Source: Nakamurella leprariae (GTDB taxonomy: Bacteria > Actinomycetota > Actinomycetes > Mycobacteriales > Nakamurellaceae). From it: DNA of 64,000 bases. The notes below the pieces were generated by a model. That model was not told the origin of the DNA. It saw only the letters and a list, made by a program, of their open reading frames with translations, and ran no database searches. Each line of letters begins with the position of its first letter. Within the stretch, counting starts at the first letter, position 1. The position numbers were made by a program, and so were the translations under genes. Location of the stretch: the NCBI RefSeq assembly GCF_016918035.1, contig NZ_JAERWK010000016.1, positions 186,001 through 250,000 on the forward strand. The letters are read 5' to 3'. Below are positions 57,382 to 64,000 of this stretch, piece by piece.

Positions 57382-58452
57382 ATGACCTCGGGCAGTTCGC
57401 CAGCAACTCCGACGGCGCCCGGCCAGGACGCCGCGTCGACCGACACCACACCGGCCACCCCGGTACCGGCCGCCGACGCACCCGTCAGCCCCGCCCCGGT
57501 GACCGCCGGAGCGGCCGCGACCGGCCTGGCCACGATCACCGAGGACGGCACCGTCCTGGACGTCTGGTACCCGGCGCCTGCCCTCACCGGCTCGTCCCCG
57601 ACGGGCCCGGCCGAGGCGACGTCCCAGCCGGACCTGGCGGCCGCCGAACGCAGCGACGAGATCCGGCACACCCGCCAGGTGGTCGTCCAGACGGTCATCG
57701 AGTCGCTGGGCGACGCCCCGGTCGACACCGCTGACGTCTACCTGCGGCTGCACCTGCTGTCCGCCCGACTGGTCGAGCCCAGGTCGATCAACCTGGACGG
57801 CATCTTCGGTCTGCTGCCGAACAACGCGTGGACCTCGCTGGGACCGGTCCCGCCGGCCGACGTCGAGCGGGTGCGGCTGGCCGCGGCCGTCGAGGGCCAT
57901 CGGCTCGCCGTGCACGGAGTGGACAAGTTCCCGCGGATGACCGACTACGTCGTCCCGGCCGGGGTCCGGATCGCCGACGCCGACCGGGTCCGGCTCGGCG
58001 CGCACCTGGCCGCCGGCACCACCGTCATGCACGAGGGCTTCTGCAACTTCAACGCCGGCACCCTGGGCGAATCGATGGTGGAAGGCCGCATCTCGCAGGG
58101 CGTAGTGATCGGCGACGGCACCGATGTCGGCGGCGGCGCCTCGATCATGGGCACCCTGTCCGGCGGCGGCAAGGAGCAGATCACCCTCGGCCGCCGGTGC
58201 CTGCTCGGCGCCAACTCCGGCGTCGGCATCTCCCTCGGCGACGACTGCGTCGTCGAGGCGGGCCTCTACCTGACCGCCGGCACCAAGCTGACGCTGATCG
58301 CCGACGGCACCACCACCGAGGTCGCCGCCCGCACCCTGTCCGGGACGTCCGGCCTGCTCTTCCGGCGCAACTCGCTGACCGGTGGGGTCGAGGCACTGCC
58401 CCGCTCGGGCAGCTGGGGCGGCCTCAACGCCGCCCTGCACACCACCAGCTGA
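57382..58452 (+). CDS. dapD: tetrahydrodipicolinate N-succinyltransferase
   Basis: 356 residues; adds succinyl from succinyl-CoA to tetrahydrodipicolinate, giving the substrate line for DapC and DapE. The C-terminal half is a left-handed beta helix of hexapeptide repeats ([45 protein letters not shown]). The actinobacterial DapD N-terminal domain starts at [21 protein letters not shown]; about 45 extra Ala/Pro/Thr residues precede it. ATG 57382 is supported by the promoter spacing. Confidence 0.94.
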   Translation: MTSGSSPATPTAPGQDAASTDTTPATPVPAADAPVSPAPVTAGAAATGLATITEDGTVLDVWYPAPALTGSSPTGPAEATSQPDLAAAERSDEIRHTRQVVVQTVIESLGDAPVDTADVYLRLHLLSARLVEPRSINLDGIFGLLPNNAWTSLGPVPPADVERVRLAAAVEGHRLAVHGVDKFPRMTDYVVPAGVRIADADRVRLGAHLAAGTTVMHEGFCNFNAGTLGESMVEGRISQGVVIGDGTDVGGGASIMGTLSGGGKEQITLGRRCLLGANSGVGISLGDDCVVEAGLYLTAGTKLTLIADGTTTEVAARTLSGTSGLLFRRNSLTGGVEALPRSGSWGGLNAALHTTS

Positions 58453-58497
58453 TCCAGATCCCCAGACCTTCCACGAGAGACGAGGCGAACGTTCCCG

Positions 58498-60078
58498 ATG
58501 GCCCAGCGTCGAACCGGTTCGAACGACTCCGCCCCGGCGCGAGCCGGCACGACCCGGGCCGGCGCCGCGGCGAGCGGGTCCACCAGGGCCGCCGTGACCG
58601 CTCCCCGGCCGACCCGACGCCGAGCCACCGGGGCCACCGGGGCCTCGGACCGCACCACGGACGCCCCGACGATGGTGACCGGACCTGCTGAGTCCGGCAC
58701 CGCTCAGTCCGGCGCCACTCAGGCCGGCGCGACTCAGGCCGGCACCGCCGCGACCAGGCCCGCCAAGACCCGCCGCGCCCGCAGCGCGGCGGAGGCCACC
58801 GGCCCCGAGCACCCGACCTCGCCCGCGGGTAGGAAGCCCGTCCGGAAGTCCCCGGCCCGCAGCCGGACCGGCGCGGCGGCCGCGGCCGAGGGGCGCGGCA
58901 CGTCGACCACGCCCGACGGTCCGGTCGTCGACACCGACGCCGCCTCCCGGCCCACCCGCCGCCGCACGGCGGCCACCGCCGTCGACGGTGCACCCCGCAC
59001 CCCCCGCCGGCGCGCGACCACCGCCGCTCGGGCGACCTCGGCCGCGTCCGACAGCACGCCCACCCGGACCCCGCGCCGGCGGGCCGCCCCGATCCCGGCC
59101 GCATCGCGGGCCGCCGCCCCGGCGGCCGACCCGGTGGTGCCGGACCCGGACGCCGACGTCGCCGAGACCACCGACGACACGTTGATGCCGCCGCGACCGG
59201 CGCCCCGCCGGCCCGGCCTGATCCCCACCGACATCGCCGACGCGCTCGGCGCGGTGCTGATCAAGGCCACCGGGGACATCCGCAAACACGAGCAGGGTTC
59301 CCGCACCGGCGGGGACATCGAGGACGTGCACAAGATGCGGGTCGCCACCCGGCGGATCCGCGCGTACCTCAAGGCGGCCCGCCCGGTGCTGGAGCGCGAG
59401 TCGGCCGACCGGCTCCGCGCCGACCTGTCCGCACTGGCCGGAACCCTCGGTGTGCTGCGCGATCTCGACGTGATGATCGACCGGATGCACCGCGAGGCGG
59501 TGGTGCTCGGCGACCCGGACACGGCAGCACTGGAGCGGCTGATCGGCGTGCTGGACGACGAGCGCCGCACGGCCCGCAAGGACCTGGTCACCGAGCTCGA
59601 CCAGCCCGCCTACCAGGACCTGCTGGCCGAGCTCGATCAGGCCGGGCAGTCGCCGGCGGTCAGCGATCCGTGGGCGGACCTCACCGAGCTGGCGTCGGCC
59701 GAGTGGCGGCGGCTGCGCAAGGCCCGGACCCACCTGCACCGCACCCACGGCGAGCACCCGCCGGACGACGACCTGCACGAGCTGCGCATCTACGGCAAGC
59801 GGGCCCGGTACGCCTCCGAGCTGCTGCCGACCCAGCCGGAGATCCAGGACTTCCTGCGGGCCCTCGCCGACTTCCAGGAGGTGCTGGGCGACCACCAGGA
59901 CGCCTCCGTGCTGGAGGCGCGACTGCGCCAGCTGGTCGAGCAGACCGGGGACGCCGGCGCGGCCATCGCCGCCGGGCGCGTGGTGCAGCAGTGCATCGAG
60001 ACCCGACGCCGCGCGCGGGCCGCCTACCCGGACGCCTGGCAGCAGGTCAAGGCCGCCGCCGCGGTCGCGTTCGGCTGA
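58498..60078 (+). CDS. CHAD domain protein with a long basic Ala/Thr/Arg-rich N-terminus
   Basis: 526 residues. Residues about 240-526 form a CHAD domain: IRKHEQGSRTGGDIEDVHKMRVATRRIRAYL, LGVLRDLDVMIDRMHREA, LHELRIYGKRARYASELL and DHQDASVLEARLRQL, with the conserved His and Arg/Lys residues that bind polyphosphate in characterised CHAD proteins. Residues 1-235 are low-complexity, with scattered (P/T)RRR blocks and a four-fold pentapeptide repeat, resembling histone H1-like tails. Polyphosphate and possibly DNA binding is inferred. The ribosome binding site (GAGGCGAA) is modest. Confidence 0.85.
   Translation: MAQRRTGSNDSAPARAGTTRAGAAASGSTRAAVTAPRPTRRRATGATGASDRTTDAPTMVTGPAESGTAQSGATQAGATQAGTAATRPAKTRRARSAAEATGPEHPTSPAGRKPVRKSPARSRTGAAAAAEGRGTSTTPDGPVVDTDAASRPTRRRTAATAVDGAPRTPRRRATTAARATSAASDSTPTRTPRRRAAPIPAASRAAAPAADPVVPDPDADVAETTDDTLMPPRPAPRRPGLIPTDIADALGAVLIKATGDIRKHEQGSRTGGDIEDVHKMRVATRRIRAYLKAARPVLERESADRLRADLSALAGTLGVLRDLDVMIDRMHREAVVLGDPDTAALERLIGVLDDERRTARKDLVTELDQPAYQDLLAELDQAGQSPAVSDPWADLTELASAEWRRLRKARTHLHRTHGEHPPDDDLHELRIYGKRARYASELLPTQPEIQDFLRALADFQEVLGDHQDASVLEARLRQLVEQTGDAGAAIAAGRVVQQCIETRRRARAAYPDAWQQVKAAAAVAFG
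58688..58747. repeat. 15-bp tandem repeat within the CHAD gene
   Basis: Four 15-bp units of the form CTCAGTCCGGCRCCR start at 58688, 58703, 58718 and 58733 and encode a run of pentapeptides of the type S/A-G-A/T-T/A-Q. The unit keeps the reading frame. Confidence 0.8.
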
Positions 60079-60088
60079 TCGGACCGTC

Positions 60089-60122
60089 CGCTCCCGCCCC
60101 GGGCCGGGGCGGGGCGGGAGCG
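60089..60122. terminator. 12-bp hairpin between the CHAD gene and dapC
   Basis: CGCTCCCGCCCC (60089-60100), a 10-nt loop and GGGGCGGGAGCG (60111-60122) form a perfect stem just after the CHAD stop and before the converging dapC end. No T-run. The remaining gap to 60283 shows no convincing gene. Confidence 0.75.
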
Positions 60123-60283
60123 CCCCGGGTGGCCCGAGGTGCCGCTGATCCGGTGCTCGGACGACATCACCGGCGCCGCAGCGTGTTTCGTCCCGCACGA
60201 CGCGTCCTCCGAGTCCGGGCGCGTGCTCGACGTCCACGGCGCCCTGCCGGCTGACCCGGGGGTGCGGCGCCGGCCCGGCGGTG

Positions 60284-61459
60284 TCAGCCCGCGAGCCGGT
60301 CGGCGGCCGCGGCCACCCGTTCGTCGGAGGCGGTGAGCGCGACCCGGACGTGCCGGGCGCCGCCCGGGCCGTACATCGATCCGGGGGCGACCAGGATGCC
60401 GCGCTCGGCCAGCCACGCCACCGAGTCCATCGCCGGCTCGCCCCGGGTGCACCACAGGTACAGCCCGGCCGCCGAGGTGCCGTCGTCGCCGACGCGGAAC
60501 CCGGCCGCCTCGAACGCCTCGAGCAGCACCGCGCGGCGCCGCTCGTACCGGCTGCGCTGCGCGAGCACGTGGCTGTCGTCGTCGAGCGCGGCCGCGGCGG
60601 CGGCCTGGACCGGCGCCGGCATCATCGCGCCGAGGTGCTTGCGCACGGAGGTCAGCTCGGCGATCAGCGTCGGGTCACCACTGACGAACCCGGCGCGGTA
60701 GCCGGCCATGTTCGACCGCTTGGACAGCGAGTGCACCGCGAGCAGACCGGTGTGGTCGCCGCCGCACACCTCGGGATCCAGGATCGACACCGGAGAGACG
60801 TCCCAGCCGAGGTCGATGTAGCACTCGTCCGAGGCGACCACGGCGCCCTGCCGGCGGGCCCAGGCGACCACCTTGGCCAGGTGCTCGGGCGGCAGCACCT
60901 TGCCGGTCGGGTTGGACGGTGTGTTGAGCCAGACCAGGGAGACCCGTTCCGGGCCCAGCTTGGTCAGCCCGTCCGCGCGCACCACGGTCGAGCGCGACAT
61001 CAGCGCGCCGATCTCGTAGGTCGGGTAGGAGATCTCCGGGATGACCACCACGTCGCCGCGGCCCAGACCGAGCTGGGTGGGCAGCGAGGCCACCAGTTCC
61101 TTGGACCCGATGGTGGGCAGCACGTGTTCCGGGTCGATGTCCGGGACACCGTGGGCCCGGGCCAGCCAGCCGACGTACGCGGACCGCAGCGCATGGGTGC
61201 CGTGCACGGTCGGGTAGCCGGGGGCCTCGGAGGCACCGGACAGCGCGGACCGGACCGGGACCGGCACCCGGTCGACCGGCGTGCCGACGGACAGGTCGAC
61301 CAGACCGTCGGGGTGCGCGGTGGCCTCCCGACGCGCCGGGAGCAGGCTGTCCCAGGGGAAGTCCGGCAGGTTCAACCCGGGCGCGAGCTCGCCGGCCGGG
61401 GTGTCGCCGGCCGAGTCCCGGTCCTCGTCGGTGGCCGTTCCCAGGCCGCGACCCGCCAT
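60284..61459 (-). CDS. dapC: succinyldiaminopimelate transaminase
   Basis: 391 residues, fold-type I PLP aminotransferase. The PLP-lysine motif is SLSKRSNMAGYRAGFVSG; NTPSNPTGKVLP and ASDECYIDLGW are the other cofactor contacts. It is the actinobacterial DapC type, encoded directly after the ferredoxin gene as in mycobacteria, which supports the assignment over other aminotransferases. ATG 61459 follows GGGGAG by 8 nt. It supplies the substrate for DapE. Confidence 0.93.
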   Translation of the reverse strand: MAGRGLGTATDEDRDSAGDTPAGELAPGLNLPDFPWDSLLPARREATAHPDGLVDLSVGTPVDRVPVPVRSALSGASEAPGYPTVHGTHALRSAYVGWLARAHGVPDIDPEHVLPTIGSKELVASLPTQLGLGRGDVVVIPEISYPTYEIGALMSRSTVVRADGLTKLGPERVSLVWLNTPSNPTGKVLPPEHLAKVVAWARRQGAVVASDECYIDLGWDVSPVSILDPEVCGGDHTGLLAVHSLSKRSNMAGYRAGFVSGDPTLIAELTSVRKHLGAMMPAPVQAAAAAALDDDSHVLAQRSRYERRRAVLLEAFEAAGFRVGDDGTSAAGLYLWCTRGEPAMDSVAWLAERGILVAPGSMYGPGGARHVRVALTASDERVAAAADRLAG

Positions 61460-61461
61460 CG

Positions 61462-61788
61462 TCAGTGCTCCCCACCCATGGGCGGCAGTCCGGCCACGAA
61501 CGGGTCGTCCTTGTCGACCTTGCCCACCTTGGACGCGCCCCCGGGCGAGCCGAGATCGTCGAAGAAGTCGACGTTGGCCTTGGTGTACGGGGCCCAGGCG
61601 TCCGGCACGTCGTCCTCGTAGAAGATCGCCTCCACCGGGCAGACCGGTTCGCAGGCACCGCAGTCGACGCACTCGTCGGGGTGGATGTACAGCATCCGGT
61701 TGCCCTCGTAGATGCAGTCGACGGGGCACTCCTCGACGCAGGCGCGATCGAGCACGTCCACGCACGGTTCGGCGATCACATACGTCAC
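61462..61788 (-). CDS. fdxA: ferredoxin, 7Fe type
   Basis: 108 residues. Cysteine pattern [17 protein letters not shown] for the [3Fe-4S]/[4Fe-4S] first site and [12 protein letters not shown] for the second. Small soluble electron carrier (FdxC-like of actinobacteria). GTG 61788 with GGAG upstream. Its stop lies 2 bp before the dapC start, so the two are co-transcribed. Confidence 0.94.
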   Translation of the reverse strand: MTYVIAEPCVDVLDRACVEECPVDCIYEGNRMLYIHPDECVDCGACEPVCPVEAIFYEDDVPDAWAPYTKANVDFFDDLGSPGGASKVGKVDKDDPFVAGLPPMGGEH

Positions 61789-61842
61789 AGCGGTCTCCAG
61801 GCCATCTCATGCCGCGTCGATCGCGGCGCGCTGCCGGCGCAC

Positions 61843-61848
61843 ACCTTA
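61843..61848 (-). promoter_or_regulatory. candidate -10 for fdxA-dapC
   Basis: Minus-strand TAAGGT about 55 nt before the fdxA start, leaving a short leader with a ribosome binding site. No -35 recognised. Confidence 0.35.
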
Positions 61849-61960
61849 GTCGGGGCGGTCCCGGACGCCGGACCCACGAGCGGCGTCGAGGTCAGCGGCG
61901 CGGACCGGCACCAGCCGCTCCAGTATCCCCCGCGGGTCCGGACCACTCGGACGCACCGAG

Positions 61961-61980
61961 CCGATCAGTGCCGATCAGTG
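61961..61980. repeat. 10-bp tandem repeat across the stop of a membrane protein gene
   Basis: CCGATCAGTG occurs twice back to back; the second copy contains the TGA stop (complement at 61975-61977) of the membrane protein gene. GATCAGTG also appears in the repeats at 34855 and 55185. Confidence 0.75.
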
Positions 61981-62487
61981 CCCGTGAGGACGCTCACCCA
62001 TGGTGTCCGGGTCGGCCGGCCGCGCCGCGGGCAGTCGCGCGGCCCGCAACAGGACCAGGGTGGCGGCCGCCGTCAGGCAGCCCAGGCCGAGCAGCAACGC
62101 GGTGCGCCACTGCCCGTCGGTCACCCCCACCGGCCGGCCGTACAGGGAGTTCGGCGACAGCGACAACCACACCGCGGGCACGAACCAGCAGGCCACCGTG
62201 ACCGCCACCGGCCAGAACGGCGGCACCAGGGCGGCCACCAGGCGGGGCAGCCCGGCCACCGTCAGGACCGCGATCACCACGCTCACCGGGAAGGGCACCG
62301 GGCCCAGGTACTGCGGCAGGAAGAACACCGACACCACCGCGGCCGCCGCGGCCAGCAGCCACATCCAGACGACGAGCACCCAGTCCGCGGCGCTCGGACG
62401 ACGGGCCACCTCGTCCGGCTCGGCCTCGAGCACGGCCGGACCGCCCGGCGTGGCCGGGTCCGGGACCTCCGGCGGGAGCGCGGTCAC
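61975..62487 (-). CDS. four-helix membrane protein downstream of mshB
   Basis: 170 residues with about four transmembrane segments (VLVVWMWLLAAAAAVVSVFFL, VSVVIAVLTVAGLPRLVAAL, VAVTVACWFVPAVWLSL and LLLGLGCLTAAATLVLL). No known domain recognised; similar small proteins follow mshB in other actinobacteria. The GTG at 62487 overlaps the mshB stop (GTGA), so translation is coupled. The C-terminal tail ends with a His-containing GERPHGH. Confidence 0.75.
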   Translation of the reverse strand: MTALPPEVPDPATPGGPAVLEAEPDEVARRPSAADWVLVVWMWLLAAAAAVVSVFFLPQYLGPVPFPVSVVIAVLTVAGLPRLVAALVPPFWPVAVTVACWFVPAVWLSLSPNSLYGRPVGVTDGQWRTALLLGLGCLTAAATLVLLRAARLPAARPADPDTMGERPHGH

Positions 62488-63401
62488 CGCAGCCCGGCGA
62501 ACAGGTCCGCCGCCCCGGTCAACGGCGTCGGGCCGGACCGGCCCGGGACCGCGGGGGAGCCGGGGTCGGTCGCCCCGGGCAGCGCCGGTCCGTCCAGCAG
62601 CCGGTAGCACTCGTACAGCGGATCGGGCTGCGCCACCCGGTTCGACAGCGCGAAACCGCCGGCCAGCAGCTCGACCTGGGTGGCGTGGGCGGCCAACGCC
62701 TCCCGGCGCACCGGGGCCCACGGTCCGACCGGCACCGCGGCGTCCACCGAATGGTCGGCCACCCGGAATCCGAGGTCCTCGGGACGGGACCGGTGGTACC
62801 CGGGCGGTGTCTCGTACCGGTCCACCGCCACCTGCACCGCCGTGGCCGGCTTGACCACCGCGAACAGCCGCCGCGGCTGCCCGTCGGCGCGTGGCGTCCG
62901 GCGCACGGCGGCCACGGTGATCTGGTGGGCGGCGATGTGGTCCGGGTGCCCGTACCCACCGTCCGCGTCATAGGTGAGCACCACCTGGGGATCGACCTCG
63001 CGCACCACCGCGGCCAGCGCCGCCACCGCCCGCTCGGTGTCCGGGCCACCGTCCGCCGCCCGGACGAACGCCCGGGGATGATCGGCCGACGGGGTGCCGG
63101 CCATCCCGGAGTCGCGGAAGCTACCGGCGCCAGCGAGCATCCGGTGGTCCCGGACGCGGAGCACCCGGCACGCCTCGCGGAGTTCGGTGTAGCGGTACCC
63201 GCCCAGCTGGTCGGCGTGCTCGGCGGCCAGCCCGGCCAGCTCGTCGCCGATGACCTCGCCCTGCTCCCCCAACGTGCAGGTGACCAGGGTGACGCCCACG
63301 CCCGACGCCGCCGCGGAGGCCAGCGTGGCGGCCATGGTGAGCGACTCGTCGTCGGGATGGGCGTGCACGGCGAGCAGCCGCATCGCGGGGCGGTCGGACA
63401 T
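62484..63401 (-). CDS. mshB: mycothiol synthesis N-acetylglucosaminyl-inositol deacetylase
   Basis: 305 residues, zinc LmbE/PIG-L fold. Removes acetate from GlcNAc-inositol to give GlcN-Ins, the second enzymatic reaction dedicated to mycothiol. Zinc motif AHPDDE (His15, Asp18) and the second site DADGGYGHPDHIAAH are intact; CTLGEQGEVIGDEL is typical of MshB. The ATG at 63401 is preferred to the GTG at 63410 because a TAGCGT box ends 7 nt before it. It marks the host as a mycothiol-making actinobacterium. Confidence 0.93.
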   Translation of the reverse strand: MSDRPAMRLLAVHAHPDDESLTMAATLASAAASGVGVTLVTCTLGEQGEVIGDELAGLAAEHADQLGGYRYTELREACRVLRVRDHRMLAGAGSFRDSGMAGTPSADHPRAFVRAADGGPDTERAVAALAAVVREVDPQVVLTYDADGGYGHPDHIAAHQITVAAVRRTPRADGQPRRLFAVVKPATAVQVAVDRYETPPGYHRSRPEDLGFRVADHSVDAAVPVGPWAPVRREALAAHATQVELLAGGFALSNRVAQPDPLYECYRLLDGPALPGATDPGSPAVPGRSGPTPLTGAADLFAGLR

Positions 63402-63408
63402 GCCTGGC

Positions 63409-63414
63409 ACGCTA
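63409..63414 (-). promoter_or_regulatory. candidate leaderless -10 for mshB
   Basis: Minus-strand TAGCGT, 7 nt, then ATG at 63401. The box overlaps the alternative GTG at 63410, which argues against that start. Confidence 0.45.
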
Positions 63415-63454
63415 CGTCACCGGCCTGGCGCCATCCCCAGCAGCGGGTACGGCC

Positions 63455-64000
63455 TCAGGACGCCGATCCGGCCTCCGGACTGCGCGGATCGGCGACCGCC
63501 TCGCGTCCCACCCCGGCGGCGCCGTGGCCACCGACCGGGCCCACCGGCGCGCCCACCGAGCGTGGGTCCGGGACCGCGGTCCGGCCGCCCTGCAGGTGCT
63601 GCTGCGCTTCCCGCAGTTCCCGCTCCACGTCGGTGACCGGGAAGTGGCAGGCGACCAGGTGCCCGTTGCCGTGGTCGATCGGCGGCGGCTCCTGGGTGGC
63701 GCAGACGTCCTGCGCCTTCCAGCACCGGGTGCGGAACCGGCACCCGGACGGCGGGTTCAGCGGGCTGGGCACGTCGCCGGTCAGGATGATCCGTTCCCGG
63801 GTCCGCTCGGCCTCGGGATCGGCCTCCGGCGCGGCCGACAGCAGCGCCACCGTGTACGGGTGCATCGGGTGGTCGTAGACGTCGTCCCGCGGCCCGGTCT
63901 CGACGATCTTGCCCAGGTACATCACCGCGATCCGGTCCGAGATGTGCCGGACGATCGACAGGTCGTGGGCGATGAAGAAGTAGGCCAGGCCCAACCGGTC
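63455..64000 (-). CDS. oligopeptide/dipeptide ABC transporter ATP-binding protein, C-terminal part
   Basis: Only the last 181 residues are in the window; the frame stays open to the edge. It begins just before the H-loop ([30 protein letters not shown]) and includes the oligopeptide-type C-terminal domain ([36 protein letters not shown]) with its cysteines, as in OppD/OppF and DppD/DppF. The last 45 or so residues ([17 protein letters not shown] and on) are a disordered extension. Partner genes would lie to the right. Confidence 0.88.
   Translation of the reverse strand, partial: DRLGLAYFFIAHDLSIVRHISDRIAVMYLGKIVETGPRDDVYDHPMHPYTVALLSAAPEADPEAERTRERIILTGDVPSPLNPPSGCRFRTRCWKAQDVCATQEPPPIDHGNGHLVACHFPVTDVERELREAQQHLQGGRTAVPDPRSVGAPVGPVGGHGAAGVGREAVADPRSPEAGSAS

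Noticed and set aside
58688-58747. CRISPR-like repeat array
   Set aside because: Units are 15 bp without spacers and lie in frame inside a gene; a coding tandem repeat, not CRISPR.
57367-60237. 956-residue minus-strand frame opposite dapD and the CHAD gene
   Set aside because: Covers two well-supported genes on the plus strand and reads as Gly/Arg-rich repeats.
60139-60336. Possible 65-codon gene between the CHAD gene and dapC
   Set aside because: No ribosome binding site, no promoter, Arg/Pro-rich end overlapping dapC; lies behind a terminator hairpin.

Overview
The window is 64 kb of very GC-rich DNA from an actinomycete. A BldD-type c-di-GMP regulator, a mycothiol gene (mshB), a mycobacterial-type pyrF, GTG/ATG starts joined by ATGA and GTGA overlaps, and many apparently leaderless genes all point to Actinomycetota. 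A Nakamurella-like lineage is my guess from gene content only. No rRNA, tRNA, CRISPR array, insertion sequence or prophage was seen.

Layout. 1-0.6 kb: end of a DUF368 membrane protein. 0.7-3.3 kb: ahcY and an inositol-monophosphatase-family gene. 3.4-14.1 kb (minus): a complete UMP operon, pyrR-pyrB-pyrC-(membrane PH-like protein)-carA-carB-pyrD-pyrF, with a PyrR-type RNA site over the pyrR ribosome binding site. 14.5-15.0 kb: bldD. 15.1-23.0 kb: a molybdenum hydroxylase of the CO/aldehyde dehydrogenase family (coxL-coxS-coxM, minus), divergent from its maturation genes (MoxR, CoxE, XdhC/CoxF, CoxG, plus). 23.1-24.5 kb: an SDR dehydrogenase and a small HNH protein. 24.7-32.8 kb (plus): the potassium operon kdpFABCDE, preceded by a 26-codon membrane microprotein. 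32.8-35.9 kb: a copper amine oxidase and an NmrA-like protein. 36.0-38.2 kb (minus): pepQ-efp-nusB. 38.3-40.2 kb: a DUF222/HNH protein and a small lipoprotein. 40.5-51.6 kb (plus): an L-rhamnose regulon with DeoR regulator, ABC importer, isomerase, kinase, aldolase-dehydrogenase fusion and mutarotase. 51.7-54.6 kb (minus): aroC-aroK-aroB. 54.7-63.4 kb: a YjbR protein, a LOG-family protein, lysine/peptidoglycan genes dapE, dapD and dapC, a CHAD protein, a ferredoxin, a membrane protein and mshB. 63.5 kb to the end: C-terminal part of an oligopeptide ABC ATPase.

How it fits together. In many actinobacteria aroC-aroK-aroB-pepQ-efp-nusB lies close to pyrR-pyrB-pyrC-carA-carB-pyrF. Here that order and strand are kept, but two plus-strand-rich accessory blocks split it: cox/kdp/amine oxidase between nusB and bldD-pyrR, and rhamnose catabolism between aroB and pepQ. 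The accessory blocks serve nutrient scavenging (CO or aldehydes, potassium, amines, rhamnose); the backbone makes pyrimidines, chorismate and diaminopimelate.

Most notable signals. (1) A relay of three GTGA stop/start overlaps made by a 14-bp tandem repeat between moxR and coxE. (2) A perfect 15-bp inverted repeat that buries the kdpD ribosome binding site. (3) A PyrR-binding RNA motif at pyrR. (4) A BldD-box core over the putative bldD -10 element. (5) Nine genes whose start codon lies 6-8 nt after a TANNNT box. (6) A family of 10-14 bp tandem repeats at stop codons and in intergenic DNA.
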